Shown here: positions 1 to 9,506 of the stretch, piece by piece | Layout of the letters: every line of letters starts with the position of its first letter | Numbering within the stretch: the stretch's first letter is position 1 | NCBI RefSeq assembly: GCF_019468565.1 | Contig: NZ_CP080521.1 | Coordinates: 4,030,001-4,094,000 of the forward strand | Reading direction: 5' to 3' | Source: Pseudonocardia sp. DSM 110487 | GTDB taxonomy: Bacteria; Actinomycetota; Actinomycetes; Mycobacteriales; Pseudonocardiaceae | Length of the DNA: 64,000 bases | Made by a program: the position numbers and the translations under genes | Notes under the pieces: generated by a model | Told to the model about the DNA's origin: nothing | Seen by the model: the letters and a program-made list of their open reading frames with translations, nothing else | The model's database searches: none

Positions 1-879
1 GATGTCGTTGTCCTTCAGGTAGACACCGCCGATCTCGGCGAGCAGCGGGCTGGTCGCGGCGAACACGCTGGTGCTGGCCCCCTGTTGCGGCGTCTTCATC
101 TCACGGTCGGGGTCGCGGACCGGCCGGCCCTGTTCGTCGATCAGTCCCATGGCCCGCAGCTCGTCGTCGCTCTGCCACGGTGTCCGCACCTCGCCGTCGA
201 CGAGGAAGGGCCCCAGGTTCGTGCCGAGGACGACGCCCGGGTGCACCGCGTAGCCACGGATGCTCTCCGCGGCCCATCGGCGGTCCAGCTCGACGGCGAA
301 CAGGACGTTCGCTGTCTTGGACTGGCCGTAGGCGAGCATGCCGTCGTAGCCGGTGGTGAAGTGCGGGTCGTCCCAGCGAATGTCGGACAGGCGGTGGCCA
401 CCGGAGGTCAGGTTGACGACGCGGGCGCCGTGCGCGGCGCGCAGCGCCGGCAGCAGGGCGAGGCTCAGCTGGAAGTGGCCGAGGTGGTTGGTCGCGAACT
501 GCGACTCGTAGCCGCGGGCGTCTCGCACCAGTGGGCCGCCCATGATGCCGGCGTTGTTGATCAGGATGTGGAGGGGGCGGCCGGAGTCGAGGTACCGGGC
601 GGCGAAGGCGTTGATCGATGCGGGGTCGAGGAGGTCCAGCCGACCGACCTCGGCGCGCTCGACCCCGGCCAGCGCGGCTGCGGCGCGGTCCGGGTTGCGC
701 GCGGCGACGGTGACGGACGCGCCCGCCCCGCTGAGTGCGCGGGTGGTCTCGAGGCCGAGCCCGATGTGACCTCCGGTGACCACGACGTTCCGGCCGGAGA
801 GGTCGATGCCCTCGAGGATCTCCTCGGCCGTCGATGCCGCGGTGAACCCGGACCCGAGGGGGTGTTGCTTCTGAGTCAT
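1..879 (-). CDS. Short-chain dehydrogenase/reductase, 3' end outside window
   Basis: NAD(P)-dependent SDR oxidoreductase, substrate unknown. The 293 visible residues run off the left edge, so the C terminus is missing. Seen: a Rossmann cofactor loop GGHIGLG near residue 37, the NNAG motif (ILINNAGIMGG) near 108, and the catalytic YGQSK (Tyr-x-x-x-Lys) near 180. The layout resembles retinol-dehydrogenase-like and oxidoreductase SDRs of actinomycetes. ATG at 877-879 is chosen because coding signal begins there and the divergent AraC gene starts only 34 bases away, so the two probably share a promoter region and the regulator may control this gene. The other frames over this stretch are arginine-rich shadows. 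Confidence 0.88.
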   Translation of the reverse strand, partial: MTQKQHPLGSGFTAASTAEEILEGIDLSGRNVVVTGGHIGLGLETTRALSGAGASVTVAARNPDRAAAALAGVERAEVGRLDLLDPASINAFAARYLDSGRPLHILINNAGIMGGPLVRDARGYESQFATNHLGHFQLSLALLPALRAAHGARVVNLTSGGHRLSDIRWDDPHFTTGYDGMLAYGQSKTANVLFAVELDRRWAAESIRGYAVHPGVVLGTNLGPFLVDGEVRTPWQSDDELRAMGLIDEQGRPVRDPDREMKTPQQGASTSVFAATSPLLAEIGGVYLKDNDI

Positions 880-913
880 GTCTCCACCCTGCGACCGTCC
901 GTCCGTACTTTGA

Positions 914-1891
914 ATGATTGACGGTGCGCATTTCTTGCGCGATCGTACGAACGTGGTCGGCGATCAACTGTCCGAGGTTTTCGACTTCGTCGAGGTCCGC
1001 GGAGTGCTGTCGGGCGGGATCGCGGTGCGGGGCCCCTGGGTGTCGCGCGCCGTCATCACCGACTCGCTGAAGTTCATCGCGATGGTGTGCGGCCGGGCCC
1101 GGCTGGTCACCGACGGCGTCGACGGGCCGATCGAGCTCGAGCCGGGCGACGTCGCCATCCTGAACAACCGGTCGTGGGTGGAGCTGCGGGGCGGCACCGG
1201 GGACGGGTTGCCTCGCGAGGTCGTGCCGGAGGAGAACGATCTCTCGACCCGCCTCGTCGGCGCCTCATGGGACCCTGACGACGACGTCGTCGTCGGCGGT
1301 CATGTCGACCTCAATCCGGCCGGACGGGCACTGCTGCTGCAGGCGCTCCCACCGCTGGGGCACGTCCGGGCATCGGCTGCTGCGGGGACCAACCTGCGCG
1401 GCACCCTCCACCGGCTGTTCCGCGAGGTCACCGAGAACCGCACGGGCTCCTCGTTCGCGATCCGGCAGTACGGACAGCTCCTGCTGCTCGACGTGCTGCG
1501 CGCCTACGTCGACCAGTCCGAGCTGCCCCCGGGATGGCTGCGGGCGCTCACCGACGAACGGTTGCGTCCCGCGCTCACCCTCATGCACGCCGAACCCGGC
1601 AAACCGTGGCGGTTGGACGAGTTGGCGCGTGCCGCGGCGATGTCGCGGACCTCGTTCGCCGAACGTTTCCGGACCGTGGCGGGCATGCCGCCGCTGACCT
1701 ACCTCAGCCGCTGGCGGATGCTGCTGGCGCAGCGCGCTCTTCGGCACGGCGATGCCCGCGTCGGGTCGCTGGCGGCCGAGCTGGGCTATGCGTCGGAGAG
1801 CGCCTTCAGCACCGCGTTCAAACGGGAGGTGGGGGAGTCACCGCTGCACTACCGGTTCCGGGTACGCGAGGAGCAGCCGTCACCGATGTGA
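914..1891 (+). CDS. AraC family transcriptional regulator with N-terminal cupin domain
   Basis: DNA-binding regulator of 325 residues. Residues about 20-190 form a cupin-type sensor (the VRGVLSGG and EPGDVAILNN stretches are typical of the AraC cupin_6 group), and residues about 230-320 hold the double helix-turn-helix, including LDELARAAAMSRTSFAERF and LAAELGYASESAFSTAFKRE. It is transcribed away from the SDR dehydrogenase across a 34-base gap, which makes that gene the likeliest target. A GTG at 953 would give a start nearer the usual family N terminus, so the first 13 residues are uncertain. The ligand is unknown. Confidence 0.9.
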   Translation: MIDGAHFLRDRTNVVGDQLSEVFDFVEVRGVLSGGIAVRGPWVSRAVITDSLKFIAMVCGRARLVTDGVDGPIELEPGDVAILNNRSWVELRGGTGDGLPREVVPEENDLSTRLVGASWDPDDDVVVGGHVDLNPAGRALLLQALPPLGHVRASAAAGTNLRGTLHRLFREVTENRTGSSFAIRQYGQLLLLDVLRAYVDQSELPPGWLRALTDERLRPALTLMHAEPGKPWRLDELARAAAMSRTSFAERFRTVAGMPPLTYLSRWRMLLAQRALRHGDARVGSLAAELGYASESAFSTAFKREVGESPLHYRFRVREEQPSPM

Positions 1892-1910
1892 TCTGTGCAC
1901 TGCCGATCGG

Positions 1911-3305
1911 TCACGGGCGGCGCGTGACGAGATCGGCGAGCTTCGCGAGCCGGGACTCGCGCCCGCCCCTGAGCTCCTTGCGGTCCGCCCAGCCGTAGGC
2001 CAGGTACATCGACCGGACACCGAGCCAGCGCAGCGGCTCGAGCTCCCACTTGCGCGAGGCGTGCCCCACCCAGGGGAGCCGGGTGAGCTCGGTGTCGCGC
2101 CCGAGCACGAGGTCCCGCAGGGTGCGGCCTGCGAGGTTGGTGGTGGCCACGCCCTGGCCCACGTACCCACCCGCGTACCCCAGTCCGGTGCGGGCGTCGA
2201 AGGCGGCGCTGGAGCACCAGTCGCGCGGCACCCCGAGCACACCGCACCATGCGTGCACGACGCGGTGGGCGCGGGTGGCGGGGAACCGGCGGTGCAGGAT
2301 CTCGACGAGGGAGCGGATCGCCGCCTGCTGGGTGGCTCCGTCGCGGTCGGTGGCCGATCCGAACCGGTAGGGGATGCCCCTTCCACCGATGGCGATGCGG
2401 CCGTCCGACGTCCGCTGGCCGTACATGTGGGAGTAGCACTTGTCGCCGAGGGTCTCGCCGCGGTTCCAGCCGATCTCCTCCCATACCGCTTGGGGCAGCG
2501 GCTCGGTGACGATCATCGAGCTGTTCATCGGCAGCCAGGTCCGCCGCTCACCGGCCAGGGAGGCGGTGTACCCCTCGGTGGCGCGAAGGATCATCGGTGC
2601 GCGCACCACGCCGCGGTCGGTGTGCACCGACCCGCGCTCGATGCGGGTGGCGGTGGTCGACTCGTGGATGCGCACGCCGAGCGACTCGACGACGTCGGCC
2701 AGCGCCCGCACGTACCGCGCGGGTTGGATCCGGGCGCAGTGCGGTGTGTAGGCCGCCGCCACGACCTCGGGGATGCGGATGCGGTCCAGTAGCTCGTTCC
2801 GCTCGAGGATGCGCGACTCGTGAACCCCCCAGTGGTGGTCCTCCTCGACACCGGCCCGCAGCCGCCGCGCCTGGGCAGGCGTCGACGCGATGCGGATCGT
2901 GCCGCCCTTGACGACGTCCGCCGCGATCCCTTCGGAGGCCGCGACGGCGACGAGCTCGTCGACGGCCTCGTTAATCGACCGCTGCTGCGCCCGGACCGCG
3001 TCGGCGCCGTGCAGCGTCGCGAACCGGTCACGCGACCCGGCGATCAACCCCGACGCCCAACCGCCGTTGCGCCCTGAGGCGCCGAACCCGGCGAACTCGC
3101 GCTCGACCATCGTGATGTCGAGCGAGGGGTCGGCCTTCTTGAGGTAGTACGCCGTCCACAACCCCGTCAGGCCAGCACCGACGATGCACACGTCGGCGGT
3201 GCGGTCGCCGGCCAGCGCTGGCCGTGGCGACGGACGGCCACCCAGGGCGTCGAACCAGAACGAGATGTTGCCGTTGACCAGATCTGTGCTCGTCGCAGTG
3301 CTCAT
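1911..3305 (-). CDS. FAD-dependent amine/amino-acid oxidase (DAO family)
   Basis: Flavoprotein of 464 residues of the D-amino-acid oxidase/gamma-glutamylputrescine-oxidase group, expected to oxidise a C-N bond of an amine or amino acid in the cytoplasm. Seen: the ADP-binding GAGLTGLWTAYYL motif near residue 43, the GASGRNGGW flavin-contact motif near 75 that is typical of PuuB-like enzymes, and a C-terminal GYVGQGVATTNLAGRTL flavin-binding stretch near 385-400. ATG at 3303-3305 lies 6 bases after the stop of the upstream HAD gene, so the two are co-transcribed and probably translationally coupled. The exact substrate is not visible. Confidence 0.87.
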   Translation of the reverse strand: MSTATSTDLVNGNISFWFDALGGRPSPRPALAGDRTADVCIVGAGLTGLWTAYYLKKADPSLDITMVEREFAGFGASGRNGGWASGLIAGSRDRFATLHGADAVRAQQRSINEAVDELVAVAASEGIAADVVKGGTIRIASTPAQARRLRAGVEEDHHWGVHESRILERNELLDRIRIPEVVAAAYTPHCARIQPARYVRALADVVESLGVRIHESTTATRIERGSVHTDRGVVRAPMILRATEGYTASLAGERRTWLPMNSSMIVTEPLPQAVWEEIGWNRGETLGDKCYSHMYGQRTSDGRIAIGGRGIPYRFGSATDRDGATQQAAIRSLVEILHRRFPATRAHRVVHAWCGVLGVPRDWCSSAAFDARTGLGYAGGYVGQGVATTNLAGRTLRDLVLGRDTELTRLPWVGHASRKWELEPLRWLGVRSMYLAYGWADRKELRGGRESRLAKLADLVTRRP

Positions 3306-3311
3306 GGCCGG

Positions 3312-3986
3312 TTAGAGCCCCAGCAGCGCAGGGAGTTCGGACAGGTCGCGGATCTCGTCGTAGGGATGGTAATGGTCACTGCCCTTGACGCCGTACCGGT
3401 TGACCCAGACGCGGCGATGGATGCCGAGGGCCTTGGTGGGCATGATGTCGTACTCCCAGCCCTGCGCGACGTGGGTGATCTGGTCGCGCGTCTGGGGAAG
3501 CACCTCGAAGAGCTTCTCGAAGGCCTCGCGCCGTGGCTTGTAGGCGCGCGCCTGCTCAGCGGTGACGACGTGGTCGAACGGCACGCCGATGGCATCGAGG
3601 TGGTAGGGGATCAGGTCGTCGTCGCTGTTGGTCAGGATGGCGATGTCGTAGCGCTCCTTGAGCCTGCGCAGCGCGTCCGGCACCTCGGGGAAGGCGGGGA
3701 ACCCCTCCGCGGCGGCGATCAACCGGTCGTAGTCCTCGTCGCGGAACTCGACGCCGTGCAGCAGCATGCAGTGCTCGAGCGTGTCGCGGACGATGTCGCG
3801 GTAGCGCCGGTAGGGCCGCTGCACGACCCCCTGGAACCGCATGACGCGCAGGTCGTCGAGGAACACGTCGTGGCCGACGCCGATCTCGTCGAGACGGTCG
3901 CGGACGATGGGCAGCGTCTCGCGGTTGAGGTCGAAGTCGACGAGGGTGCGATAGCAGTCGAAGGTCACGACTTGCCGTGCGTTCAT
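3312..3986 (-). CDS. HAD superfamily hydrolase, haloacid dehalogenase type II-like
   Basis: Hydrolase of 224 residues. Motif I is FDCYRTL near residue 9: the nucleophilic Asp is present but the second Asp of phosphatases is replaced by Tyr, as in L-2-haloacid dehalogenases (DxYGT). The motif II region is LTNSDDD near 120, motif III Lys is in AYKPRR near 150, and motif IV lies around WEYDIMPTKALG near 177. The ATG at 3984-3986 starts exactly at the conserved N terminus; a longer in-frame extension upstream is low-quality sequence. It forms a two-gene unit with the FAD oxidase. Dehalogenase activity is family inference; a phosphatase or other hydrolase role is possible. Confidence 0.84.
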   Translation of the reverse strand: MNARQVVTFDCYRTLVDFDLNRETLPIVRDRLDEIGVGHDVFLDDLRVMRFQGVVQRPYRRYRDIVRDTLEHCMLLHGVEFRDEDYDRLIAAAEGFPAFPEVPDALRRLKERYDIAILTNSDDDLIPYHLDAIGVPFDHVVTAEQARAYKPRREAFEKLFEVLPQTRDQITHVAQGWEYDIMPTKALGIHRRVWVNRYGVKGSDHYHPYDEIRDLSELPALLGL

Positions 3987-4202
3987 GGCGGGTTCCTCTG
4001 TCTCACTCGCGGACGGGCTCGTGCACTTCCCGGGTGCCTTTCCAACATGTAGCGCAACGGTCATGGCGGGGATACACGGCGGCGGAGACTCGGAACGTCG
4101 TGTCAAGTGGACCTGCCGACGAGGTGACAATCTGCGTCTGTCCGCGTGGGGTGACGCCGCGCACAGTGGTCGGAATTCGCCTTCCGACGAGAGGCCGTGC
4201 CG

Positions 4203-5558
4203 ATGACGACCAGCTTGGACGATGTCCCCGTCACCCGGTTCCACCGCCGCCTGGTGGCGATCGCGATGGGTGGGCCGTTCTGCGACGGATACCTGCTCGG
4301 CATCATCGCGGTGGCGCTGAGCCAGATCACGCCGCAGCTGCAGCTGGGGTCGGTGTGGTCCGGCCTGATCGCCAGCTCCGCGCTGATCGGCGTGTTCGCC
4401 GGCGCGATGATCTTCGGCGCGATCACCGACCGGATCGGGCGGCGGTTGATGTACGTGCTCAACCTCGCGGTGTTCGTCGCGGCATCCATCCCCCAGTTCT
4501 TCGTGACCGAGGCCTGGCAGCTGTTCGTGCTGCGCCTGGTCATCGGGATCGCCGTCGGCGCCGACTACCCGATCGCCTCGGCCATCACGGCCGAGCTGGT
4601 GCCCCGCAAGCTCCGCGGACCCGCGCTCGCCGGGCTGATCCTGTCGTGGTGGGTCGGCTACGGCATCAGCTACTGGGTCGGTCTCGGCATGACCTACCTC
4701 GGCGACGACGGCTGGCGCTGGATGCTGCTGTCCGGAGCTGTTCCGGCGTTCCTGTTCCTGCTCGTGCGTGCCGGCGTGCCCGAGTCACCACGCTGGTTGG
4801 CGAGCAGGGGCCGGCTGGACGAGGCGACCGCGATCGTGCGGCGCTACGTCGGGCCCGACGTGCGGCTCGACGACCTGGTGCGGGAGGGATCGGCGCCACG
4901 GCGGGGCGGCTCCGGGTTGGGCAACATCGGTGAGCTGTTCCGCCGCGGCTACACCAAGCAGGTCGTGTTCTGCTCGACGTTCTTCCTGTGCCAGGTGGCG
5001 ACGGGCTACGCCATCCGCACCTTCCAGCCGCAGATCCTCGAGTCGATGGGCGTCGGCAACGCGACCGAGAGTGCGGCGGTGATGATGCTGATCCCGATCC
5101 TGGGTGTCGCGACCGGCCTGTTCCTGGTCAACCGGGTCGGTCGGCGCCCACTGCTGATCGGCAGCTTCATCGCGATCTTCGTCTCGCTGTTCTGCCTCGC
5201 CGTGCTGCCGCTGCACCTGGCCCTGCCGATCGTCCTGCTGTTCGTGGTGTTCCACTTCGCCGAGGCAGCAGGCAGCGCGCTGCAGTTCCTGTATCCCAGC
5301 GAGCTCTTCCCCACCGATCTTCGGGCGACGGGGGTGGGGTTCGCGTCGGCGATGAGCCGGTTCGGCTCGGCCGGGGGCACGTTCTTCCTGCCGCTGCTCA
5401 TCGCCGGGGTCGGCAACACCGCAACGCTGCTGATCGGCGCGGTCATCACACTCGTCGGCCTCGGCGTCTCGCTGGCCATCGCCCCGGAGACGAGGGGCCT
5501 TGCGCTGGCCACCGCGAGCGGTACCGCCACGTCCGCGGGGGAGAAGGCGCTGTCGTGA
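4203..5558 (+). CDS. MFS transporter, metabolite/aromatic-acid:H+ symporter type
   Basis: Inner-membrane major facilitator with about 12 helices in roughly 451 residues. Seen: the loop 2-3 signature GAITDRIGRRLMY near residue 75, the ESPRWL motif at the end of helix 6, a repeat signature NRVGRRPLL in the second half, and PSELFPTDLRATG, which is typical of sugar/AAHS porters. An in-frame GTG lies six bases upstream at 4197, but the GAGAGG ribosome site at about 4189-4194 is correctly spaced only for the ATG at 4203. It lies between the amine oxidase unit and a PucR regulator, so it probably imports the substrate of that small catabolic locus. Confidence 0.87.
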   Translation: MTTSLDDVPVTRFHRRLVAIAMGGPFCDGYLLGIIAVALSQITPQLQLGSVWSGLIASSALIGVFAGAMIFGAITDRIGRRLMYVLNLAVFVAASIPQFFVTEAWQLFVLRLVIGIAVGADYPIASAITAELVPRKLRGPALAGLILSWWVGYGISYWVGLGMTYLGDDGWRWMLLSGAVPAFLFLLVRAGVPESPRWLASRGRLDEATAIVRRYVGPDVRLDDLVREGSAPRRGGSGLGNIGELFRRGYTKQVVFCSTFFLCQVATGYAIRTFQPQILESMGVGNATESAAVMMLIPILGVATGLFLVNRVGRRPLLIGSFIAIFVSLFCLAVLPLHLALPIVLLFVVFHFAEAAGSALQFLYPSELFPTDLRATGVGFASAMSRFGSAGGTFFLPLLIAGVGNTATLLIGAVITLVGLGVSLAIAPETRGLALATASGTATSAGEKALS

Positions 5559-5654
5559 CGGTGACGACGTGAACCCGCTGGTCCCACGACCGTGACGCGC
5601 GTTGCGGCCGACACCCGGCAGGTGCAGGGTGTGCCGGTGAGTGACGGCGGGACG

Positions 5655-7202
5655 ATGACGGTGGCCGAGGTGCTCGCCCTGCCGGTGCTGGCTCGAGGCC
5701 TGCCGAAGGTGCTGGCGGGCCATGACCGGTTGGACCGGCCGGTCCGGTGGGTGCACGTCACCGAATGGGCGAGCCCCGCCTCGGCGCTGCGCGGGGGTGA
5801 GCTCGTGCTCACCACGGGACTCGGTTTCCCGGCGCGGCTGGACGACTACGCGGCCGAGCTCGCCGACATCGGCGCGGCAGCCGTCGTGCTCGAGCTCGGC
5901 CGTTGCTACCGGGAGACGCCGTACGAGCTGGTCGCCGGGTGTCGCTCGCGAGGCGTGCCGCTGGTCGTCCTGCACCGCGGGGTCAAGTTCGTCGACGTGA
6001 CCCAGGAGGTGCACGCGATGATCCTCACCGGCCAGCTGCGCACGCTCCGCTCGGCGCAGCGCATCCACGACACGTTCACCGCGCTGTCCCTCCGCGGTGC
6101 GGGGGCCGACGAGATCGTCAGGGCAGCGGCGACGATGACCGGCCGGGCCGTCGTGCTGGAGAACCTGGCGCACCAGGCGCTGGTGTGCGCGCCCGGCGAA
6201 CTTGGCCTGGAAGAGGTGCTCAACCGGTGGGAGGAGCGATCCCGCGCCACGCCGTCGGCCGCGGAGCGCACCGGGGTCTGCGGGCAGGAAGGCTGGCTGG
6301 TCACGTCGGTGGAGTTCCGCGGGCAGCGATGGGGCCGGCTGGCCATGCTGCCCGACAACCCCGCCGAGCAGCAGTTCCACAGCGAGCACGTCATGGTCCT
6401 CGAGCGCGCGGCCATCGCGCTCACACTGGCTCGGCTGACGCACGAGTCGCGATGGGAGGAGCAGGCCCACCGGGATGCGTTGCTCGACGTGCTCGAGCGG
6501 CGGCAGCTGTCATGGCGCGACACCCGGTCCAGGATCACCGCGCTCGGCGTGCCGACGCACGGGCGCAGGCTGGCCGTCGTGATGGTGCGCGCCGACGACC
6601 GGGCGGGCCTGCTCGACAAGCTGCGGACGCGGCTGGAAGGCAGCGCACTCGTGGGCGACCTCGGCGAACGGGGCGTCGGCGTGCTGCTGGCGTTCCGCGA
6701 ACCCGGCGGCTGGCGCCAGCTCGCCGAGGAGATCGCCACGCTGGCCGGCACCGCCGTTCACGTCGGGGCGGAGGTGGGTGAGCTGTCCGAGGTGGCCCTT
6801 TCCGCGGCCGAGGCGGAACAGGTCGCGGATGCCGTCCCGGCGGGTGGACCGCGGCAGGTCTACACGGTGAGCGACATCGGCCTTCCCGAGTTGCTCTACT
6901 CCCTGCGGGACGACCCCCGGGTGCAGGCCTACGCCGAGCGCCAGCTGGCGCACTTGCTCGCTCACGACCAGCGGCACGGCACCGACCTACTGGCCACATT
7001 GCGCCACTTCCTGGGCGCCGCCGGGAACAAGTCGATCGCCGCGCGGCGGAGCCACCTCTCCCGCCAGGCGCTCTACCAGCGGCTGAGCCTCATCGGCCAG
7101 ATCCTCGACGGCGATCTCGAGTCCGGCGACCTCCGCGCCCAGCTGCACGTCGCGGTGGCGGCACTCGATGCCCAGCGCGCGCGGCGATCGGCCGGTGCCT
7201 GA
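5655..7202 (+). CDS. PucR family transcriptional regulator
   Basis: Regulator of 515 residues with the PucR layout: N-terminal purine-catabolism domain (VAEVLALPVLARGLPKVLAG at the start, then RWVHVTEW and GGELVLTTGLG), a GGDEF-like middle part, and a C-terminal helix-turn-helix of the CdaR/PucR type (LRHFLGAAGNKSIAARRSHLSRQALYQRL cut near residues 440-475). The ATG at 5655 matches the family N terminus; a GTG at 5592 would add 21 poorly conserved residues. It follows the transporter gene by about 95 bases and likely senses the nitrogenous substrate handled by the neighbouring oxidase and transporter. Confidence 0.88.
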   Translation: MTVAEVLALPVLARGLPKVLAGHDRLDRPVRWVHVTEWASPASALRGGELVLTTGLGFPARLDDYAAELADIGAAAVVLELGRCYRETPYELVAGCRSRGVPLVVLHRGVKFVDVTQEVHAMILTGQLRTLRSAQRIHDTFTALSLRGAGADEIVRAAATMTGRAVVLENLAHQALVCAPGELGLEEVLNRWEERSRATPSAAERTGVCGQEGWLVTSVEFRGQRWGRLAMLPDNPAEQQFHSEHVMVLERAAIALTLARLTHESRWEEQAHRDALLDVLERRQLSWRDTRSRITALGVPTHGRRLAVVMVRADDRAGLLDKLRTRLEGSALVGDLGERGVGVLLAFREPGGWRQLAEEIATLAGTAVHVGAEVGELSEVALSAAEAEQVADAVPAGGPRQVYTVSDIGLPELLYSLRDDPRVQAYAERQLAHLLAHDQRHGTDLLATLRHFLGAAGNKSIAARRSHLSRQALYQRLSLIGQILDGDLESGDLRAQLHVAVAALDAQRARRSAGA

Positions 7203-7281
7203 GCGCGGCGGTGCAGCAGCAGCGGACGACCTCGGCGATGCAGGATCCGCACGCAGCTTCTCGGCCGTCAACGGTAGATGA

Positions 7282-8199
7282 TCATCGCATGCGTGGGTCG
7301 ATCTCGTGGGCGTGTTCGGTGGCGAAGGTGACGAGGGCCGCGGCGCGGTCCGAGAGCCGCACGTGCCGCGGCCAGATCATCCGCACTCCTCCGCTCGGGT
7401 CGGCGGGCGTGATCTCCCTGACGGCCAGCGGCAGGCCCTCGTAGGAGCGGTCGACGGCGGGCCGCTGGATGAGGATCGAGTAGCCCAACCCGCGGGCGAC
7501 CAGCGCACGGGTGAGCTCGAAGTCGGAGGTGCGCTGCGCGACCCGCGGGGTGATGCCGGCCCGTTCGAACAGCAGGAGCGTGTGTTGTGCCGCCGGCGGG
7601 ATGTCGAGCATGATCATCGGCTCGGCCGCCAGGTCGGCCAGACCGACGACCTCCTGCGCGGCGAGGGGGTGGCCGTCGGGCAACAGCGCGTAGGCGGGTG
7701 CCCGGTACAGCAGCACGGAGTCCAGCCCGTCCGGCAGTGCGATGTCGTAGCCGATCGAGAGGTCCAGCGCCCCGGCGAGTAGCCGATCGGGCAGCTCGAG
7801 CTGGCTGCCCGTCACGACGGTGAGCTCGACCTTCGGGTGGTGCTTCGTGATCCATTCCATGAGCATCGGCACGATCGTCGGCGCCATGGTGACGTAGCAG
7901 CCGAGGACCAGTGGCCCGGCGAGCTCCGTGCCGCCGCTGGCTGCGGCGAGCTCCAGCTCCTCGGCGTCGCGCAGCAGCGTCGAGGCGCGCTCGCGGAGGT
8001 AGGCGCCGGTCGGCGTGAGCGCCACGCCGTGCGCCTTGCGCCTGACCATCAGCTGGGTGTGCAGAACGCGCTCCAACTCGGTCATCGCCGACGCCACCGC
8101 GGTGGGCGTGACGTGCAGTTTCTCCGCCGCCCCGCTGATCGAGCCCGCCTCGGCGACCGCGACGAAGTAGGCGAGCTGCCGCAACGTGTACGCCGTCAT
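7282..8199 (-). CDS. LysR family transcriptional regulator
   Basis: Regulator of 305 residues. The N-terminal winged helix-turn-helix is clear (TLRQLAYFVAVAEAGSISGA followed by KLHVTPTAVASAMTELE), and residues about 90-295 form the periplasmic-binding-protein-like effector domain. The ATG at 8197-8199 is set by that conserved N terminus. It diverges from the P450 operon; the 102-base gap contains a perfect palindrome (8226-8240) that fits a LysR T-N11-A site. It is the probable activator of the P450/ferredoxin genes and possibly of the aromatic ring-cleavage genes after them. Confidence 0.9.
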   Translation of the reverse strand: MTAYTLRQLAYFVAVAEAGSISGAAEKLHVTPTAVASAMTELERVLHTQLMVRRKAHGVALTPTGAYLRERASTLLRDAEELELAAASGGTELAGPLVLGCYVTMAPTIVPMLMEWITKHHPKVELTVVTGSQLELPDRLLAGALDLSIGYDIALPDGLDSVLLYRAPAYALLPDGHPLAAQEVVGLADLAAEPMIMLDIPPAAQHTLLLFERAGITPRVAQRTSDFELTRALVARGLGYSILIQRPAVDRSYEGLPLAVREITPADPSGGVRMIWPRHVRLSDRAAALVTFATEHAHEIDPRMR

Positions 8200-8225
8200 A
8201 CCGAACTCCTGCTTGGGATTCGTCG

Positions 8226-8240
8226 AAGTTCTTTGAACTT
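8226..8240. promoter_or_regulatory. Palindromic LysR-type operator between LysR and P450 genes
   Basis: The sequence AAGTTCTTTGAACTT is a perfect inverted repeat with 6-base arms and a 3-base centre, matching the T-N11-A form of LysR boxes. It sits 27 bases upstream of the LysR start and 62 bases upstream of the first P450 start, the usual place for an autoregulated divergent site. Its function is inferred from position and symmetry. Confidence 0.65.
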
Positions 8241-8301
8241 TACGTGTGGAGATGGCCGCGCTCACACTTCTCCACGTCTCCAATGCGGGAGGACGTCGAC
8301 G

Positions 8302-9492
8302 ATGACAGTGGAAGCGACCAGGGCCGAGCCCATCCCGGTGGCGGAGTGGGTGACCATCCCGGACCTGTACGCCGACCCGTACCCGATCTACCGGCGGCTG
8401 CGTGCGGTGGCCCCGATCCACTGGGTCCCGGCCGTGAACCGCTACCTCGTGATCGGCTACGACGCCTGCCACACGATCGAGTTGGACCAGGAGCGGTTCT
8501 CGGCCGACGAGACCGGCTCGTTGATGAAGCGGTCGATGGGGCACAGCATGCTCCGCAAGGACGACCCGGAGCACGACGCCGAGCGGAGATCGTACGGCGG
8601 CGTGCTGCGCCCGAAGGCGATCAAGCAGCACTGGCAGGCGGTGTTCGAGCGCAACGCCACGACATACCTGGGCCGGCTGCGTGCCGCCGGGCCGGGCGCG
8701 GACCTCGTGGCCGAGTTCGCCGCGCCGTACGCGGCGGAGAACCTGCGGGCTGTCCTCGGGTTCCACGGCGCGACCCAGGAGGACATGCAGCGCTGGTCGC
8801 AGACCCTCATCGACGGCACCGGCAACTACGCCGACGACCCGGAGGTGTGGGCGGCAGCGGAGCGGTCGTCCCGCGAGGTCGACGAGGCGATCGACGAGAT
8901 GCTGCCCCACCTGCGGGCGAACCCGGACGCCAGCCTGCTGTCCCAGCTGAGCGGCATGCCGATGCCACTGGAGGCGCTGCGCGCGAACCTCAAGATGACG
9001 ATCGGCGGTGGGCTGAACGAGCCGAGGGACGCCGTCGCGACCACGGCGTGGGCGCTGCTCTCGCACCCGGAGCAGCTGGCGAGCGTGCTCGCGGGCGGCC
9101 GGTGGGCGGAGGCGTTCGAGGAGTCCATCCGCTGGGTCGCGCCGATCAGCATGTACCCCCGCCAGGCCACCCGCGACACCGAGCTCGCCGGCATGGCCGT
9201 ACCTGCGGGCGCGCGCATGGGCGTGGTCGTCGGCGCCGCCAACCGCGACCCCGTGGTGTTCACCGACCCCGAGTCCTACGACATCGACCGGCCGAGGAAG
9301 CCGCACCTCGCGTTCGGCGGCGGCAGCCACTTCTGCGCCGGCGCCTGGATCGCAAGGGCGTCGGTGGTGGGAGGCGCGTTGCCGAGGCTCTTCGCCGAGC
9401 TCCCCGGCCTGCGCCTCGACCCGGCCCGGCCTGCGGTCGTGGGCGGCTGGGTGTTCCGCGGCGTGCTCGGCCTGCCCGTGCTGTGGGACTGA
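8302..9492 (+). CDS. Cytochrome P450 with Glu-Pro I-helix (CYP116/CYP255-like clan)
   Basis: Heme monooxygenase of 396 residues, first gene of a class I P450 set. The heme loop HLAFGGGSHFCAG carries the Cys ligand at residue 345. The oxygen-activating I-helix reads GGGLNEPRD: Glu240 replaces the acid of the usual acid-Thr pair and Pro241 replaces the Thr. I associate this Glu-Pro form and the C-terminal GWVFRG motif with guaiacol O-demethylase GcoA (CYP255) and the CYP116 group, from memory of those sequences. ATG at 8302 follows a GGGAGGA site. Ferredoxin and reductase genes follow at once, so redox partners are local. The likely substrate is a methoxylated or phenolic aromatic; this is inference. 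Confidence 0.92.
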   Translation: MTVEATRAEPIPVAEWVTIPDLYADPYPIYRRLRAVAPIHWVPAVNRYLVIGYDACHTIELDQERFSADETGSLMKRSMGHSMLRKDDPEHDAERRSYGGVLRPKAIKQHWQAVFERNATTYLGRLRAAGPGADLVAEFAAPYAAENLRAVLGFHGATQEDMQRWSQTLIDGTGNYADDPEVWAAAERSSREVDEAIDEMLPHLRANPDASLLSQLSGMPMPLEALRANLKMTIGGGLNEPRDAVATTAWALLSHPEQLASVLAGGRWAEAFEESIRWVAPISMYPRQATRDTELAGMAVPAGARMGVVVGAANRDPVVFTDPESYDIDRPRKPHLAFGGGSHFCAGAWIARASVVGGALPRLFAELPGLRLDPARPAVVGGWVFRGVLGLPVLWD

Positions 9493-9506
9493 CGAAGGAG
9501 CATCGC